Of a DNA stretch of 64,000 nt, positions 22,925-35,007 are shown one piece after another. The notes beneath the pieces are model-generated. The model saw nothing but the letters and a program-made list of their open reading frames with translations. It made no database searches and had not been told where the DNA came from. The stretch is from NCBI GenBank assembly GCA_024803745.1, contig JANJXV010000016.1, forward strand, positions 43,902,025-43,966,024, read 5' to 3'. Every line of letters starts with the position of its first letter. The first letter of the stretch is position 1. A program made the position numbers and the translations under genes. This DNA comes from Megascapheus bottae (Eukaryota > Chordata > Mammalia > Rodentia > Geomyidae).

Positions 22925-23060
22925 GAGCTGCGTAAATTTGATTACCTTGTTTAATGAAGTGTCGCATTTATTTACAGGATGGCACAATGAATCACATTAC
23001 GGTCACCATAAATCAGCTTATAAAAAATGGACAAATGGTTCAATAAAGTGATACATTTGC
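22925..23060. promoter_or_regulatory. Candidate conserved non-coding element
   Basis: AT-rich but non-repetitive sequence (TTGATTACCTTGTTTAATG, CACAATGAATCACATTACGG, CATAAATCAGCTTATAAA) of the kind often found in conserved enhancers, with several homeobox-like TAAT/ATTA cores. This is inferred from sequence texture only; no alignment was possible. Confidence 0.2.
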
Positions 23061-23609
23061 ACACTTAAGATGAGAAAGACTTGAGCACATTCTAAATATC
23101 TTCCACTGGAAAAAATAAATGCTGTTTTGAGATCCGATCAGGAATTTCAGTTGATGAATTGCTCCTTAAACTCTCCCAGTGTTCTTTCTATCGTGGAGAC
23201 TGGGAGTTCTCTCTTGGTTTCAATTTGCATCTTGTGGCTGCTGGAAACCTCCTCTGCCTGCTCTGCCTCGGCATCTGTGAGCACAGCGACGCTCACACAC
23301 AAACCTCCAGCCAGCACACGAGACAGAACCACAACACAACAGCACAGCCAGAGCATAAGCTACTCTTGTCTCAGCCTCTTCCTTGAATCTGCCAGGCAGA
23401 AAATGGAGAGCAGCTTCTCAAAGGAGAGGATGAATTCCCACTCCTACTAGAACAGGCTCCAGAGCATGTTCACGGTGGGTAAATCAAGGGAAGGCAAAAA
23501 GCCTGAGTGCCACCAGAGCAAATGTAAGCCCCACACTATGGTTTGTGCCTGGTTACTCAGCTGGAGGAGAATCTGGGCAAAGCATTCTCAGGAGTGTGTC
23601 TTGAAGGAA
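23061..23609. other. Single-copy DNA, nothing recognised
   Basis: The plus-strand open frame 23127-23450 (107 codons) has no recognisable domain. Confidence 0.4.
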
Positions 23610-23812
23610 GCTGGCGCCGTGGTATATGTCTGTCATTTCAGTTATGCAGAATCATAAATATGAGGGCCTCAATCTGGCCCAGCCCAAGAAAAAAGAAATG
23701 ATGACAACCTATTTAAAAAAATAACAAAAGCAGGAAGGGCTGGAGGCATGGTTCAAGCAGTAGAGTGCCTGCCTGGCAAATAAAAAGCCCTGAATGTGAA
23801 CCCTAGTGTTGC
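23610..23812 (+). mobile_element. Old B1-dID-type SINE
   Basis: A diverged B1-like part (GGCGCCGTGGTATATGTCTGTCATTTCAG) runs into an A-rich linker. An ID-like part follows (GGGCTGGAGGCATGGTTCAAGCAGTAGAGTGCCTGCCTGGCA, B-box-like GTGAACCCTAG). Confidence 0.65.
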
Positions 23813-25536
23813 CATATGATACACAGAACACATGGGAAGTCAGAACATGGTTCTGAGTTTGTTTCATGTACCCTCCTGTCCTTGTTTCACCACGCAGGAT
23901 TTCTGGGCCCAGGATGCCTACAGCCACTCTGTGCGCAGAGTCTTCACCCAGAGACACCAAGGATGTGATACCAGGTGCTCGCAAAGGATCCTGGTCCAAG
24001 AAAACAGGCTGGGCAGGCTGTGGAGTTGCCTCAAGCCAACTGCTGTGATGCATTCACTTTGTCTCCTTCTGCAGGTTTACACTGAACCCAGGGTTATCTA
24101 CAATCTTTGGCTTGTGTAGAACTCACAGCAGAGAGTCAGCTTCTTCCTTTTCCAAGGGTTCTCTCCTAAAAGTTCCCTTGACTAGCGCACACAAGGGCAC
24201 TTGCTTACCCTTTGCATTTCCAGAGAGCTTTCCCACGCACCGCCTAATTTTAGTTTGCTTAAGCCGCACTACGAGCCTGTGTGGTAAGAATTACAAGATG
24301 GGCTCCAGTGAATGAGTAACCTGAGCACACATTGTTACTCCCTGGACGTTCCTTGCCGAGGCTGAGGGAAGCGCGGGGCAGTGGAGATGACAGAACTGGC
24401 TGAGGCCGAGGACCAGACATGGAACTCGGGAGATTGGCTGTGTCCTTCTCCGATCTTCTGTGCTCACTGGGACATGCTTAGCATACAGGAATCCACAGTG
24501 GACAGACGAACAGAAGCAGATGGACTGAAGAGAAGAGCTGGCTTTCCTTCCTTCACACCCCCATTCTGCAGGGTTTGCCGCCATACGGTGGTGAAGGCCT
24601 GTTTCTAAATCCACATGCCTGCAAGCATTGTGCCCATTATCTCATGGCCTTGTCCTTATTGAAAAAGAAGACCTCCCAGGGGAATCCTGACCTGGGAGCC
24701 CCTGGTTTCAGGACAGTCCCAGCCAGGCGTCATTGTTGGCAGCAGGAGAGAGGAGACTCGGGAACCCAGAGCACTGGCTCTGGGGTGAGATGGCTGTGCC
24801 ACACTGCCATTGTCTCAGCCATGACGCAGGGCTTCACAGCATGAGCACGGGCAGACGGGAAGAGGCCCCGGGGTGAGGGAGAGGAGCCTGTGGATCTCAG
24901 AGGTGGAGGCCTGGCGGGCACCAGAGCAGTGGAAAGAGAGGAGCCCACATCTCTAAGGTCTGGGAGGTGCGGGTGGGTGGAGCGCCCAGTCAGCCGAGCA
25001 CCAACCCGAGGTCGTCTACGGACACCAACCATCTCAGCTCTGTTAGGTGTGTGACTAGGTTAGAACTCGGGCTTCGCACTAGTGCCGGATCACAGGTGAA
25101 CCTTGCCAGGACAACTTTTGACAAACATGGACTATCCCACTCTCCTGCTCCTCCCCTGAGCCTCCTGGGATCGACCCTGGCCCGGGATCCGGAGCCGGGC
25201 AGCTCCTGCAATCGCCCCTCTGATTAGGTGTCCATGGAGGAAAGCTCGTTCCACTTCCTGGAGCATTCCCAGGGACGTGGTCAGCATTCTCCTGCTTCCT
25301 AGGACTGAGCTGCCAGCCCAGCTCTGGCCTCTACCTCCCAGACCAAGCCCACCACTCCTCAGACACTGCTGACCACGACGATAACAGGCTGGAGCCGCTG
25401 TCCTGCCAGGGTTTGTCCCACTCACTTCCTCTGCTTCTCCCAGGATGGGCTCCAGGCATGCTGAGGGGCTCCAGGGGAGTTAACACTCCTGAAGAGGCCC
25501 TTGGCTTCTGCATAGCCTTCCTGGAGCTGGAGCTCG

Positions 25537-25540
<4 letters not shown>
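23813..25540. other. Single-copy DNA, nothing recognised
   Basis: GC-richer between 24700 and 25500 but with no CpG island and no exon I can support. Confidence 0.4.
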
Positions 25541-25615
<75 letters not shown>

Positions 25616-25618
25616 CGC
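25541..25618. repeat. (TG)n-(CG)n microsatellite
   Basis: About 33 uninterrupted GT units end in a run of GCGCGCGCGC. The GT-to-GC alternating tract is a strong Z-DNA candidate. Three overlapping open frames here are repeat artefacts. Confidence 0.97.
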
Positions 25619-28027
25619 AGCCAACATTCATTTGACCTGATAACTACTGAAGTGAGAAGAAACCTAAACTTAAAGATTAAAAACAGCAATGCTTAAGCGT
25701 CTGCTGGGTATATTGGACATGGTCATAGATAGTAAAGTATAGCTAGCTAGCTCTCTAGAGAGAACCCTGCTCCTGCACCTTCCATGAGCTTCTGGGAAAG
25801 TGGAATCCTGTGCCTCAGTTTCCCCATTTGCCACCTGGGGCCAATACCCGCAGTCAGTTCATAGAGCCTCAAGGAGATTCACCTCCTTGGCACAGTCAGG
25901 ACCCCTCGCGCAGGCCCGCACTGCCTGGGCTGCTCCTGTGGCATGTGCGCCCTTCTGGAGGCCCTGTGCTCAGGGAAAGCAGGACGCAGGCGCAGTTGAG
26001 GGGACTGGGCTCCCCCCAACCCCCATGGAGCCCTGCAGCCCGGCCCACTGGGGCTGCGAGGCCCCCAGGCAGAGGGGATTGTGTGCACTCGTTCAAAAGA
26101 ATTATTATGTAGAGGAAACACATGACATGTGGGGGAGCAGTCCCGAAGTCTAAAAGATCCATCCTTCATAGTTTTAGATTTTTGCCTCTTTACATCATTC
26201 TCCCCTTGGGTTGATTAATATGGCAGGAATCCAATTTTGCACACCCTGTTGCTTTTATTTAATTAAAAGTAAAAGAAGCCATAAAGTGCAAATGATGTTT
26301 CCTTTCTTTTAAAAAGGAATTCCCTTACTTAGGCCTGCTGGAAACTTCCTCTGCCCATGACCCACTTGGGAGATTTTCATTCCAGGAACTTTTTATGAAG
26401 TTCTGAGAGACAAATTAGGTGATTTGAATAAGTTAACATTGTATTTGCTGCTTTGAAGAGCACAATGCAGACCTTAAGTAATACACGCTGTTTGACTGGT
26501 CAGTGCTGTAGAACTTCATTAGGTGAGATTTTGTAAAGCACTTACATACCCTGAATCAAGGAGCCATTCTAGAGCAGGCAATATGATAGGGAATGCTTAG
26601 CAAATAACACCCAGGCACTCATAAAAAACTGCGCTCTTTAGTTTGTTTCTGGAGGGACACCGGACTCTACAATGTAAGAATGAAACAGATTGTTACACTG
26701 CAGAACAAGCAAACTTAGCTCTTTCTTCACTGCATTTGTTAGACAGAATATACTGGACTGATTGTCAAGGTTGAAACATTCATGCACGCATTCGTCTTGG
26801 TAGATCTGGACACTGACCACAGCTTTGCCTCTTTCTGAGTGTGGGAGAGACGCTAATGGAGCACTGTGAGTGGAAGGATCTTCCCTGCTCCGGCCTCCTC
26901 TCAGCCTCCCCTGGGTGGGGAGGGGGAGGACCTGGAAGGGCCTCCATTTTCCTACATCCTGACGCAGCGAGCCAGCTCCATCTCCTCGGGGGCCACCGTG
27001 GTCAGCAGCCCAGGAGAGGATGGTGGCCAGGGGTCCACAGGCCCAGGACCTCGCCTGCCCTCTCCAGAGGGAGGTTAAGTGTGAGTCTGCCTAAGGACAC
27101 GAGCGTGGATCCACTGTCTTCACCTCCAGATGCCTGAGGAGGTGGACAGCCAAGAGAAGGCCCCGCCAGGCCTCTGCCGGGGACAGGAGCTCTTCAACAC
27201 CCAGCCCCGCTGCTGTCGGTCCTCGGCGATGCTAATGCAGTGTGCAAAGGGCAGCTTTCTGGGAGGCAGCCAGGCCTGAGCCCCACGAGGATGTCTCAGC
27301 CTCGTGATTGCCATCGGATACGAACACCCGGGTGGACCTGGATCCCAGATCTAGAAGGCACTGAATACCTCCACTCCCCGACCCGAGGCCACGGTCTCCA
27401 TGGAAAATGACCCCCAGGAGCCTGGGTGGACACCATTGAGCAGAACAGGCCCCAGAGAGCCAAGGCCATGAGGAGGGCTCCCCACTCCAACCGTGAGCAC
27501 AGGCTTGGAGACCGTTTCCCCATCCCGGCCCTGCCTGTCTCCTCTCCAGCTTCCTTCCTGGACCCTCGCCATGTCCCCACAACAGTGGACGGCTCTTCCT
27601 GCTTGCTTTGCCCTTCCTCGTTCCTCTTCCTTTTTCTCCATCCCTCCATTCTTTATGTTCAGTCTTCTGCCCAGCCTTGTAGGCGCCTCCTTCCAACTCA
27701 CCAAGCAGACATGCTTTTAAAGATGGGCTGATTTATGGGAAGAAATAAAAACAATGCAAAAGCTAATAACTAACAGATCGGAGGAATGAAAGCAGTCCAG
27801 CAAGGAAGCCAGCCCTGGCCTTGTGGGGCTCTTTGCAGGTCATTCCCCGCCCTCCCCCCCCCCACGGCAAATCAGGGCATTGAGGCTGGGATCTTCTGGC
27901 CTCTCTCTCTCTTTCATGTTTTTTTCTTTCTTTTATTTTCCCTTCTCAGAACAAAAATAGAAAGGAAATAACCTCCATATCAGAGCTACAGCATGTATGT
28001 TTGTTCATGTAAAAAGGTAAAAGTAAA

Positions 28028-28028
<1 letters not shown>
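25619..28028. other. Single-copy DNA; weak candidate conserved stretch inside
   Basis: 26160-26330 is AT-rich, non-repetitive and holds TTTATTTAATTAAAAGTAAAAG and AGTGCAAATGATG words; this is texture only. 26840-27730 is GC-richer with several overlapping short open frames (for example 27232-27696 minus) and no recognisable product. Confidence 0.35.

Positions 28029-28073
<45 letters not shown>
28029..28073. repeat. (GA)n microsatellite
   Basis: About 22 AG units without interruption. Confidence 0.97.
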
Positions 28074-28077
<4 letters not shown>

Positions 28078-29734
28078 CTGTGCATTGTGAGAGACGTGCT
28101 CGGCTGCGTTCGACAAGGGTTTATTATTCTGAGCAGCACTCAATCAAATGTGGCCCTCTGAACAGAGAGTGATGCTGGTGAATCGTCCTGGGGGCTTTTT
28201 TTCCGTGTGTGAGTGGTATCCATCTGTCAGCTGTCAGTGCCAGTGAGAGATATACAGGGCTGTCACTTCTCCTCACCCAGCATTTACAGCTGTGGCACAG
28301 CCCACACTGTCCTTATTGAGCCTGCTGAGCAATCTCAGCAGGGCTCTGCAGGCCAGGGTGGCGGGAGATGGGTCACAGCAGGGCTACAAGAGTGGCTAGT
28401 CGTGTCCACCAGCCAGAGACATAACCACTAGCCGCATTTGTTCCCAGAAACAAAGCATTTTACAAAAACAGATCTTTTAGGAGGTAATATTACTGTACTC
28501 TGTTTTCCAGAATGTCTTAGGTGGATTTCAGGGTCTGCAAAACCCATAATTACAAAGAAAATTCATACACCAAGAAATGTGTTCACCAAGGTAGCATCAG
28601 TGATATGGATTTTTCTTAATCCACAGAATATAAGGAAAACATATGTTTTTATGCCTCCCATATACAAATTACGTAACTACAAAGGCTACACATATACATA
28701 ATAGTTTGTATAATGGAATACATATTTAATACGTGTTTGTAACACAAAAATGAGCATCACAAACCATGGGCATGTCTGCAGATGTGAAAAAAACTGGGTT
28801 AATTTTGATATGGAAACACTCTATTAATCATTTCTCCAGAGCTCCATTGGCCTTTCCAATATGTTTATTTATGGAGTGATTTTCACTTAATTGAATTATT
28901 GTAAGCCTACGGTGGTTCTGGCTTTGTGGTCCTTCTGTAGAAAGATCTCTGCACAATGCATGTGTCAAAGAAAGTGCCTGGCCCTTTGCACGCTCACTGC
29001 CCATGTGGGAACTCAGTTTTCCTTACATCCCCTTCCACACACCTTCTATGGGACCTATTGGTAAGCTTCATTATTCTCAGTTTTTTTTTTTTTGTGGCAC
29101 TGACATAGCTCCAGTTTAAAGGACACTGGAAAGGCAGATATTTGGGCTTGCCCATCTCCTAGACTTTTAGCTTAAAAGCACCAAGGGATGGGGAGGTCTT
29201 GAGGAAATAAAATTAATTGGTACTAGAATCACTGAAACAAAGAAGAAATTCAATTTCAGCTTTCCAACAGGTTGTTGGATGTGGTTACCCATAGTGTACA
29301 GAGGCAGAGTGGGGATGGTGAAGGTGGGGGGTAACAGTGTTTTGCTGGAAAAGCTTCAGATACAAGGCAACATGCCTGCTCTGTGGAGTGTATTCTTCTG
29401 GTAAGTCCTGGGCCAAATGTGACTGTGGACAGAGGCAGCAACCCATGGCCAGGCTTTCTGAAGTCTTGTCTTACATTGCAGGAAAACAGTAGAATAAACG
29501 CTATCCCCCACGGCTGGAAGCTGGCTGCCAAGACCACAGAAACACGGAGGGGAGGAGGTCATACACAAAAGCAGTGGAGCACAGCGTCAGAGAGGGAGCG
29601 AGTGGTGTGATCTCGGACCTAACTGAGTGGGTCAGAGGCAATAGGCGGTGAATTTGTTTATGAAAGCAAATGCTTCAGTCCAGAGGCAGCACACCACTGG
29701 GTGGGGAAGAGAAGAAAGCAGGTTAGGCGTGTAT
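28074..29734. other. Single-copy DNA, nothing recognised
   Basis: A T-run lies at 29079-29092. The AT-rich part from 28440 to 28900 may hold old repeat material that I cannot assign. Confidence 0.4.
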
Positions 29735-30060
29735 TTATTCCCTATTTCTGCTCTAACAAATTACCATAAACGAAAGACTAGCAAATGTAGATAGCCTTAC
29801 AGTGCTAGAGGGTACAAAGTCTTCAATGAAGAGGCCTTCAAAGAAGCTGCATCACTGCTCCATCGGAAGCGGCAATGGCTTGTCGTCAACCTCCTTTCTC
29901 TGTCTTTGTCTCTGTCTATGTCTGACTTTCTTGCTCCTCCTTTCTCCCCGTGATTCCCTGATTTTACTTCCTTCTCTGGGACACTCCCTGCTATGGCGTT
30001 CTTAATCCACACCTTCAGACGCCCATCCTCTGGCAGATGGAAGTAACATTTGGTCATTGG
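29735..30060 (-). mobile_element. Ancient mammalian interspersed repeat, LTR-like
   Basis: CCCTATTTCTGCTCTAACAAATTACCATAAAC, then the pyrimidine-rich TTGTCTCTGTCTATGTCTGAC part, resembles a widespread ancient mammalian repeat (MaLR-type LTRs in antisense look like this). Strongly diverged. Family and strand are tentative. Confidence 0.45.
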
Positions 30061-30999
30061 AGGGGTAGAGACTACTGGTCAGCTAACTAGAGGCAAAAAA
30101 TGACTCGAGGACCAAAGTTGACATGACCAATCTCGCACCATGTCCTGGGAGGAGCTCTGGTATATAGAGCGTGTCTGCATCCTGCCTGGGAAGAGGGAAG
30201 GAAAAGCAAGTCTAGATAAATATGGAAGACATCCTAGCCCCATGGCACTGGGTTTGCTGAAATCCAGGCTCTGTGGATGACAAGGACAGTGTCATACATG
30301 TCACTTCACAGCCCTAAATACCAATGCTCACAGCCATCTCACGGCAGTGAGAGTGGACTCGTCTCCTGACCGCCACGGAAGCACTGGACACGTGTGAATA
30401 TGTCTGAGCACACTCGGTGTGGCATGAAAACCATTTCCTCTCACCTCGAGTGAGCAGCCACAAATCCACTTACACTGTGGTCAGGGTCTGTGCTTCCGAC
30501 CTGCAGCGGTCAAGAAAGCAAGCTGGAAGCTGAAATGGAGAGCCATGACCCAGGCACTAGGTTACGGGGGTCCGCGAAGCCTGCGCTCTGCAGGAATAGC
30601 CTGCAGATTGCCCAGTGGCCTCAGCTCCACAAAGGAAAATTGACAGGGACACAACAGATGGCCTTGTAGATGTTATTCTCTCCTGGGGGAGACGTGGGCT
30701 CTGGTGGAGGTAGAGAGCAGCGTTTGAGGGGTGGAGGGGGAGTAGTGATTGAAGTTATTATGATTAAGAATCCCGGGAGACAGAGAGATCTTTATAAACT
30801 TAGTTATGTTCAAGGATAGAAAGCGACAAGGCCTTGGGAAATTGGATCTAGAGAAGCCTGCTCTCCACAAGGCGCCAAAAAGAATATTCCGGGGGCCTGC
30901 ACGATGAAGAATTATGGCTTCTCTCTTATTGTCTGGAAGTCACTCGATTATCCAGGGCTTCCATGAAGTCACTGTTCACACCATTTTCCCTTCCTCTCT
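30061..30999. other. Single-copy DNA, nothing recognised
   Basis: No repeat landmark and no long frame. Confidence 0.4.
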
Positions 31000-31290
31000 T
31001 CTCGCCTCCCATCCAGACTCCCATCTTCCTCCCTGATTTTCTCTCTTCTGTCTTCCTTTTCTTCCTCCATTCTTCAGCTCTTCTTTTCTCTATTCTTCTT
31101 CCTTTCCTTTTTCCTTCCTTTTCTCCCTTCCTCCAATCCTTTCTTTATTCTTTCTTCCATTCAATCCTTTTCCTTTCATCTAGTCCTCTTTTCCTCCCTT
31201 CTTTCCTTTCTCCTGCCTTCCTCCTGTACTCTCCTCTCCATCTCTCTTTCTTTTCTTCTTTCCTTCCTTCCTTCCTCCCTCCTTCCCTTT
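31000..31290. repeat. Polypyrimidine tract (CTT/CCTT-rich)
   Basis: Nearly 300 bp in which the plus strand is almost entirely C and T, with TTCCT, TTCCTTCC and CTTTTC words. Such asymmetric tracts can form triplex (H-) DNA. The 114-codon plus-strand frame (31...-31307) is rich in Phe, Leu, Ser and Pro because of this composition. Confidence 0.85.
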
Positions 31291-32137
31291 TTGTTCCTAC
31301 TAAATGACAAAAGTCTTGTCTTTCAGGTCACAGTCTCTCCTGTGTCTTTGTAAATGCATGAGTTATACATGAAACCCACTAAGAAGCAGGATGGATGTAA
31401 TACATGGGAAGAGTTGGCTCTGGCTTCAATGATCTTATCAGGAAGCTTTTACTAACAGGAGATAAATGTTTTAAAAGAGATTCTAAATTGCATTTACAGT
31501 TATAGACACAGTGATGTCTGGATTCATGGAGATTCATGGATTCATGGACACAGTAAAGTCTTCTAAATGTAAATGTGAAGTCTGCCTTGCCTTTGACTTG
31601 GACATGGTGGTTGGTGAACTAGCAGCGGCCCCAGCGTCGAGCACCAAGCAAGCTGAGGGCCTGCACATGAGGGGACATCTTCAAGTTTCAAATCTTTGGC
31701 AGTCACTGTTGTAAATCATAATGAGATGCAAATGTGGGCTGAAAAGAACGGCAACAGAATGTGTTTTGTGTATTGACATTTTTATTAGTAAAATATAACT
31801 AAAAGAACACAATTGACAAGGATGAAATTTCCCGACCAGCGGTCGCCCAATTACAGCCTGGAGATCTTGTCAGGCATTGGGGGCCCATTAGGACGCCCCA
31901 CAGAAAACAAATCCGCACAAAGCACCTTGTCAGGACAAATTCCCTTCCACTCCAGATACCAAGCATCTAACAATTTTCTCCCCAGGAGCAGCAATAAAAA
32001 GGATGCATTCAAATAACAATAATAATAATCCCCATGGTTATGATTTTTTCAGTCCATTCCAAATTTCCAAAAGTTCCAAGGAGTCTAGTGGAACTGTAAG
32101 AAATCCTGGAAGAAGAAGTCCCAGTGTCCACGTTACG
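31291..32137. other. Single-copy DNA with a small tandem duplication
   Basis: GATTCATGGA is repeated three times at about 31520-31550. 31770-32080 is AT-rich and even-textured and could be conserved. Nothing else recognised. Confidence 0.35.
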
Positions 32138-32226
32138 GCCACAGGAGAGGAAGCCACAGGAGCCAGGCTGGGGCCACAGGAGACAGGCTGGGGCCACAGG
32201 AGCCAGGCTGGGACCACAGGAGACAA
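32138..32226. repeat. 20-bp minisatellite, about four copies
   Basis: Unit AGCCAGGCTGGGGCCACAGG: three full copies at 32161-32220 with AGCC/AGAC and GGGG/GGGA variants, plus a partial upstream copy. Confidence 0.92.
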
Positions 32227-33359
32227 TGCCCAGATTAGAACCATAACAACATTGATGGTTTCCCGGTCTGTTGGCCGCTGGAATGCTTCTTTGGGGAAGG
32301 TAAATGGGAATTTCCTACACTATCCTGAATTTATTCTGTTGCTTATCTAAATCATGAGAACCCCCTCCCTCTCTCAAACCCCCGCTCCTGTGTGTGGGTG
32401 TCTGTTTGTGTGTGACTGGGGTATGACCTGGCCTTCTTGTGTTTCTTAAGACCTACAAAACAGAGAAACGTTTGTTATCGAGGCAGCATTCAAAGGGGGA
32501 GTGACAAGCCTGAAAATCGTGGAAGGAGGTCTCAGAGGAGCTCTGAAGCCAAGGTCAGCGGGCAGCAGGGACAGCGGTCAAGTCTGGGAAGAGCACAGAT
32601 CCGGCAGCATCCTGTCACACCCCACAGGACTCAGTTGGCTTGAATCGGGCACATATTTCTCCTACCTCATCTTCAACCCCAGCCCTGTGACTCCGAAGCT
32701 GTGGCCTTTTGCTCCATTTCTAAGCAATATCAAACTTGGTCCCACCCAGGGAAATTCCTCCAGCCAGTCCAGCCTTTGGGCGCAGGGATGGCTACCTCTC
32801 ACCCTCCAGACACCAGCTTCCCTTCCACCAACACACGGCCCTCCTGCCTCGGCTTCTCTGCTCAGCTCAGGCGTTTCCTTGTGAGATAATGTACACTTCC
32901 GGTCATGATAACATTAGAGAAAGGATTTAAGATCTCATCTGCTGCAAAAAGAAAAAGAAAAAGAAAGTCTAGAAGAAAATAGTTTTAAGCCTACTTTAAG
33001 GAAATGGACATCTGGCAAGAAAGGACAGAGATTCCTGAGAGACAGAAACAAGTCAATGAAACTTTCTGGCAGCTCCAGCTAACTTCTTGGAGGGTTTCCA
33101 AGCACGGGTTCAAGGAGTAGGAAGCAGGAAGAGCCCAGAAGATGCCCTGAGTTGAGAAGACAAGGTGAAATTCAGGGGAGAATAAGGCAGTCAGAACACA
33201 GAACAAATTACGAGAAAAGGTATCTGTACAGAGGACAAACTCAAGAGAGCTGCAGGGACCCCTGGGTATTCACTGAAGAACATAAATGCAAGGACACTAA
33301 TTGGGCTGGGTGGAGAAAGCATCAACATGAATTAGTAGGATGGATAAACTCAAAATCAC
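32227..33359. other. Single-copy DNA, nothing recognised
   Basis: A short AAAAAG run lies at 32945-32968. No gene or transposon landmark. Confidence 0.4.
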
Positions 33360-33925
33360 AAGAACTTCAAACTTTTGCCCTTCATATGATACCACCATGG
33401 AACTGAAGAAAAAGAACAGGCTAGAAGAAATGCATATCTGACTAGAAAGTTGCAGTGAGATGACACAAAGAAAACTCATGTTTTCCAATAAAGTTAAGAC
33501 CAAGAACTGAGTTAAAATGGGTAAATGTTTCTATTACTATATCATCAAGAGATAAAGAATGTCCAGGAAGTACATAAAAAGATGGCCAATCTTACCCTAA
33601 GAAACTAGAAATCACATCTCAATACTATTTCATAGCTAGGCGTGGTAGCTCAGGAGGCTGAGATCTGAGGACCAAGGTTCAAAGCCAGCCCGGGCACAAA
33701 AGGACCTGAGACTCTTCTCTCCAATGAACCTCTAGAAAATAGAAAGTGGGGCCTGGCTCAAGGGTAGAGCAGTAGCCTTGAGCTGAAGAGCTCAGGGACA
33801 GTGCTCAGGCCCAGAATTCAAGCCCCATGACCGACAAAAAAAATACTATTCCAAATCTTGTAGAATGACTGAAAAAACCATGCAACATGAACATGGTAAG
33901 GATGAGAAGAAGCAGCAGTATAGCA
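33360..33925 (+). mobile_element. LINE-1 ORF2 fragment interrupted by a SINE
   Basis: Sense late-ORF2 landmarks: AACTTTTGCCCTTCATATGATACCA, AGTTAAAATGGGTAAATGT, AAAAAGATGGCCAATC and, after the SINE, TTGTAGAATGACTGAAAAAAC. Decayed, no long frame. Borders are approximate. Confidence 0.7.
33633..33841 (+). mobile_element. Dimeric SINE: B1-like head plus tRNA-like 3' monomer
   Basis: Head TAGGCGTGGTAGCTCAGGAGGCTGAGATCTGAGG has lost about 24 bp relative to the 17241 copy. It is followed by CAAAGCCAGCCCGGGCAC, then the 3' monomer (CCTGGCTCAAGGGTAGAGCAGTAGCC ... AGGGACAGTGCTCAGGCCC ... AATTCAAGCCCC) and an A-run. Flanked by a direct repeat AATACTATTTCA (33621-33632) and AATACTATTCCA (33842-33853). 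Lies inside the LINE-1 ORF2 fragment. Confidence 0.92.
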
Positions 33926-34822
33926 TGGCAGGTGTGACCTGGAGGAATCCCAGGGGAGAAGTGGACGTGCCTTCAGCAGCTCAGCAGAAATATCTTCACT
34001 GGGCACCAGGTCCGCCCTGCGGTATTTGTTTATATAGAAGCCATGAGAGCACACATTCACACAAGGGCGCACACACATGACTTTAGGAGCAACTTATAAT
34101 AAGGTAGATTATTAACTGATTGGGCCAGAGAACAAAAATGGACAGAAAATGGAAATGAAGAATCCTATTAGAGTGGATTCATGGTAGCCGTTACAAAGCA
34201 TGGCAAGTTCATAAAAATAATTGTTGTATTTCTTACACGAAGCGGGTGAACCACAATGTGGCTGACAGGCATTATTTCTTTAGGGGCGCTCCATTCACGT
34301 ACACGGAGGAGTGTGTTGCCCTTTCCCCAGTCCACCTGAAAAAGGCATAAATAATGAGAGACCCAGAATTGTTTTACGTCAGAAACTGGAAAAAATTTTC
34401 CTAAATACCGCCCTGGTTTCACCTAAACATTAAAAACCTTGAGAACAGAAAGGAAGAAACTATTTTCAATGTAACTTTAGGAATAGACAAATACACAACA
34501 CCGTCTGGCTAGCATCCCATGTAAAAGGCATCGTTATAAAAGAAGACGTAGGAAGACATCAGTCGATTGTGCTTGACCCAGAACTACGAGAGCCTCATGT
34601 TAGAGATGTTTTGAAATTGGGCAGTTGCAGGATTGACAAGAGGACTTACACAGCTTTAATAAATGAGAGCTACAATGTCTGGATGGAAACATCCTAAATG
34701 AGGACCACAGACAGGCTCTTGGGAGGAAGGTCGTTGAATCTGAAGGTGCAACAACGGGAAACTGTGAAAATGGAAAATAATAAAGCTTCAGGATCACCTT
34801 CTTTTTCTCCTTTTTATTTTTT
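33926..34822. other. Single-copy DNA, nothing recognised
   Basis: The minus-strand frame 34168-34422 (84 codons) is not recognised. No repeat landmark apart from the T-rich tail of the SINE at 34801-34822. Confidence 0.4.
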
Positions 34823-35007
34823 GCCAGTCCTGGGCTTGAGCTCAGGGCCTGAGCACTGTCCTTGAGCTTTCTCAAGTCTAGAGCTCTACCACTTGAGCCT
34901 CAGTACCACTTCTGGCTTTTTTCTATGTATGTGGTCCTGAGGAATTGAACTCGGGTCTCTGTGCATGCTAGGCAAGCACTTTAACCACTAGGCCAAACTC
35001 CCGGCCC
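34823..35007 (-). mobile_element. Dimeric tRNA-type SINE (IDL-Geo-like)
   Basis: Near full-length antisense copy: GCCAGTCCTGGGCTTGAGC ... CTCTACCACTTGAGCC ... CTTCTGGCTTTTTTC, then GAATTGAACTCGGG ... GGCAAGCACTTTAACCACTAGGCC and the CCGGCCC end. T-rich tail on the left. The direct repeat around it (GGATCACCTTC / AGACCACTTTC) is weak. Confidence 0.9.
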
